From: Ktedonobacter sp. 13_1_20CM_4_53_11 | GTDB taxonomy: Bacteria > Chloroflexota > Ktedonobacteria > Ktedonobacterales > Ktedonobacteraceae | Reading direction: 5' to 3' | Assembly (NCBI GenBank): GCA_001919995.1 | Contig: MNIY01000004.1 | Coordinates: 4,562-10,522, forward strand | DNA: 5,961 nucleotides | In this document: positions 4,763-5,961 of the stretch, piece by piece | Layout of the letters: each line of letters starts with the position of its first letter | Position numbering within the stretch: position 1 is the first letter of the stretch | The notes under the pieces: model-generated | What the model saw: the letters and a program-made list of their open reading frames with translations, nothing else | Databases searched by the model: none | Told to the model about the DNA's origin: nothing | Translations under genes and position numbers: made by a program

Positions 4763-5961
4763 ATGGTAACCACGTCTGAGAAGAGACAAAGCGCCTCCCG
4801 CGTACGAACCTACCTGCCCATCGAAGACTACGGCATCATCGGCGATCTGCATACCGTCGCGCTGGTGGGCAAAAACGGCTCGATTGACTGATACTGCGTT
4901 CCCGCTTTCGATGCCCCCAGCGTCTTTGGCGCGCTCCTGGACAGCGAAAAAGGGGGGTACTTCCAAATCGAGCCACGCGAGACACCGGTCGAGAGTTACA
5001 AGCAGCATTATCTGCCCGATACCAACATCCTCGTGACCCGCTTTCTGACGGAAAGCGGGGTGGGAGAAGTGACGGATTTCATGCCCATTCAACAGGCGAC
5101 CAGTCCCACCGATCGGCATGGCATCTTGCGGGCAGTCCACGTCGTCACTGGCTCGCTGTCTTTCGAGATGACGTGCCGCCCCGCCTTTAACTACGCGCGC
5201 GATTCCCATACGGTCGAACCCGTCGAGCACGGCGTGGTCTTCCGCAGCCCCAACCTCATGCTCGGGCTCTTCTCCACCGTCCCTCTGCAGGCTGACGGCC
5301 AGGGGGGCGCGCGCGCGTCGTTCACCCTGGGCGAAGATGAATGGGCCTATTTTTCGCTGCGCAGCGCCGAAGCCCCCGCGGTGACGACGCCCGAGCAGGC
5401 TGCCGTAGAGTTCCAGAAGGTCCTGGCCGATACCAAGGACTACTGGCGCAACTGGCTCAAGCAGTGCCGCTACCAGGGACGCTGGCGCGAAGTGGTGTAT
5501 CGTTCGGCGCTGGCCTTGAAGCTGCTGACCTACGCGCCCACCGGTGCGGTGGTGGCCGCGGCCACGACTAGCCTGCCCGAAGGCATCGGGGGCGAGCGCA
5601 ACTGGGATTACCGCTTCACCTGGCTGCGTGATGCCGGCTTGACGCTGCAAAGTCTCAGCATGCTGGGCTTCGAGCACGAGGCCGATGCCTTCACCGACTG
5701 GGTGCTGGCGCGCTTTCTCCAGCTCAAGCCCGATCAACCTATCCAACCCATGTTCACCATTCGCGGGGAGACGGAGCTGCCCGAGATTCTGCTGGACCAC
5801 CTCGATGGCTACCGTCAGAGCCGGCCGGTGCGCATCGGCAATGGTGCGGCCAAACAGCTGCAGATGGATGTCTTTGGGGAACTGTTCGACGCGTTGTTCC
5901 TGTTGTTCGAGCACCGAGGTCTCTACTACCGCGGATGGGAACAGATCAGTCGCATCATGGA
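4763..5961 (+). pseudogene. Glycoside hydrolase family 15 (glucoamylase/trehalase-like), in-frame TGA at codon 43, 3' end outside window
   Basis: ATG at 4763 preceded by GGAAAGGA, 7 nt away. The frame reads [20 protein letters not shown] then KNGSID, then TGA at 4889-4891, then YCVPAFDAPSVFGALLDSE, and stays open for 356 further codons to the window end. GH15 proteins of this type nearly always have Trp where the TGA is (GSIDW-x-C/P-x-FD), so one G-to-A change explains it. Codons 1-230 are the N-terminal beta-sandwich domain. The (alpha/alpha)6 barrel begins near codon 240, with NWDYRFTWLRDAG (280-292) and a DHLDGYRQSRPVRIGNGA region near 350-365, both characteristic. Relatives run about 600-680 residues and release glucose from alpha-glucans or split trehalose; the C-terminal catalytic base is beyond the window. 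The next in-frame ATG is codon 107, too late for an intact protein. Module D should drive it. Sequencing error, readthrough or a real nonsense mutation are all possible. Confidence 0.75.

Noticed and set aside
4709..5914. 401-residue minus-strand open frame opposite the GH15 gene
   Set aside because: It is antisense to a clearly homologous GH15 frame, has Gln/Gly/Arg-rich low-complexity composition typical of a mirror of GC-rich codons, and matches no family I recognise.
4763..5961. UGA read generally as tryptophan in this organism
   Set aside because: TGG encodes Trp throughout the genes here and TGA terminates the oxidoreductase gene, so only a local event is plausible.

Overview
The window looks like a chromosomal segment from a moderately GC-rich bacterium. 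I lean towards Chloroflexota, possibly Ktedonobacteria, because of the mix of a cysteine-less pyridine nucleotide oxidoreductase, cyclase-family remnants, very small multi-spanning membrane proteins and GH15/debranching glycosidases. This is an impression from protein style, with no rRNA or other marker to confirm it.

Layout, left to right. 1-282: the C-terminal end of a glycogen-debranching type glycosidase (+). 408-449: a strong hairpin between convergent genes. 465-875: a small four-span membrane protein (-). 936-1048: its control region (module A). 1134-2561: an FAD/NAD(P) oxidoreductase (-) that has lost both redox cysteines and the active-site histidine. 2583-2816: a 3'-terminal fragment of a cyclase-family (kynurenine formamidase-like) gene (-), just upstream of the oxidoreductase. 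2983-3247: a divergent control region (modules B and C back to back). 3318-3362: a 14-codon leader ORF. 3404-3823 and 4108-4548: two tandem paralogues of the small membrane protein (+), with a 56-codon, probably internally deleted membrane-protein gene between them (3863-4033). 4549-4660: module D. 4763 to the window end: a GH15 glucoamylase/trehalase-like gene (+) interrupted by a TGA at a normally invariant tryptophan codon.

The main hidden structure is a control module present four times, twice on each strand, each time upstream of a transcription unit. It has a distal box (about CTRGTGYAWWYAC), then 64-65 bp further on a direct repeat of the same core inside AAARATAGTGYRTTY, then GATGT, exactly 18 nt, and a -10-like STASACTK. 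The modules sit before all the apparent transcription units that start inside the window: one membrane-protein gene alone, the cyclase remnant plus oxidoreductase, the leader plus two membrane-protein paralogues, and the GH15 gene. This suggests one regulon with a shared transcription factor or alternative sigma factor encoded elsewhere. Three of the downstream genes look eroded (cyclase, 56-codon protein, GH15), so the locus appears to be decaying while its promoters remain well preserved.
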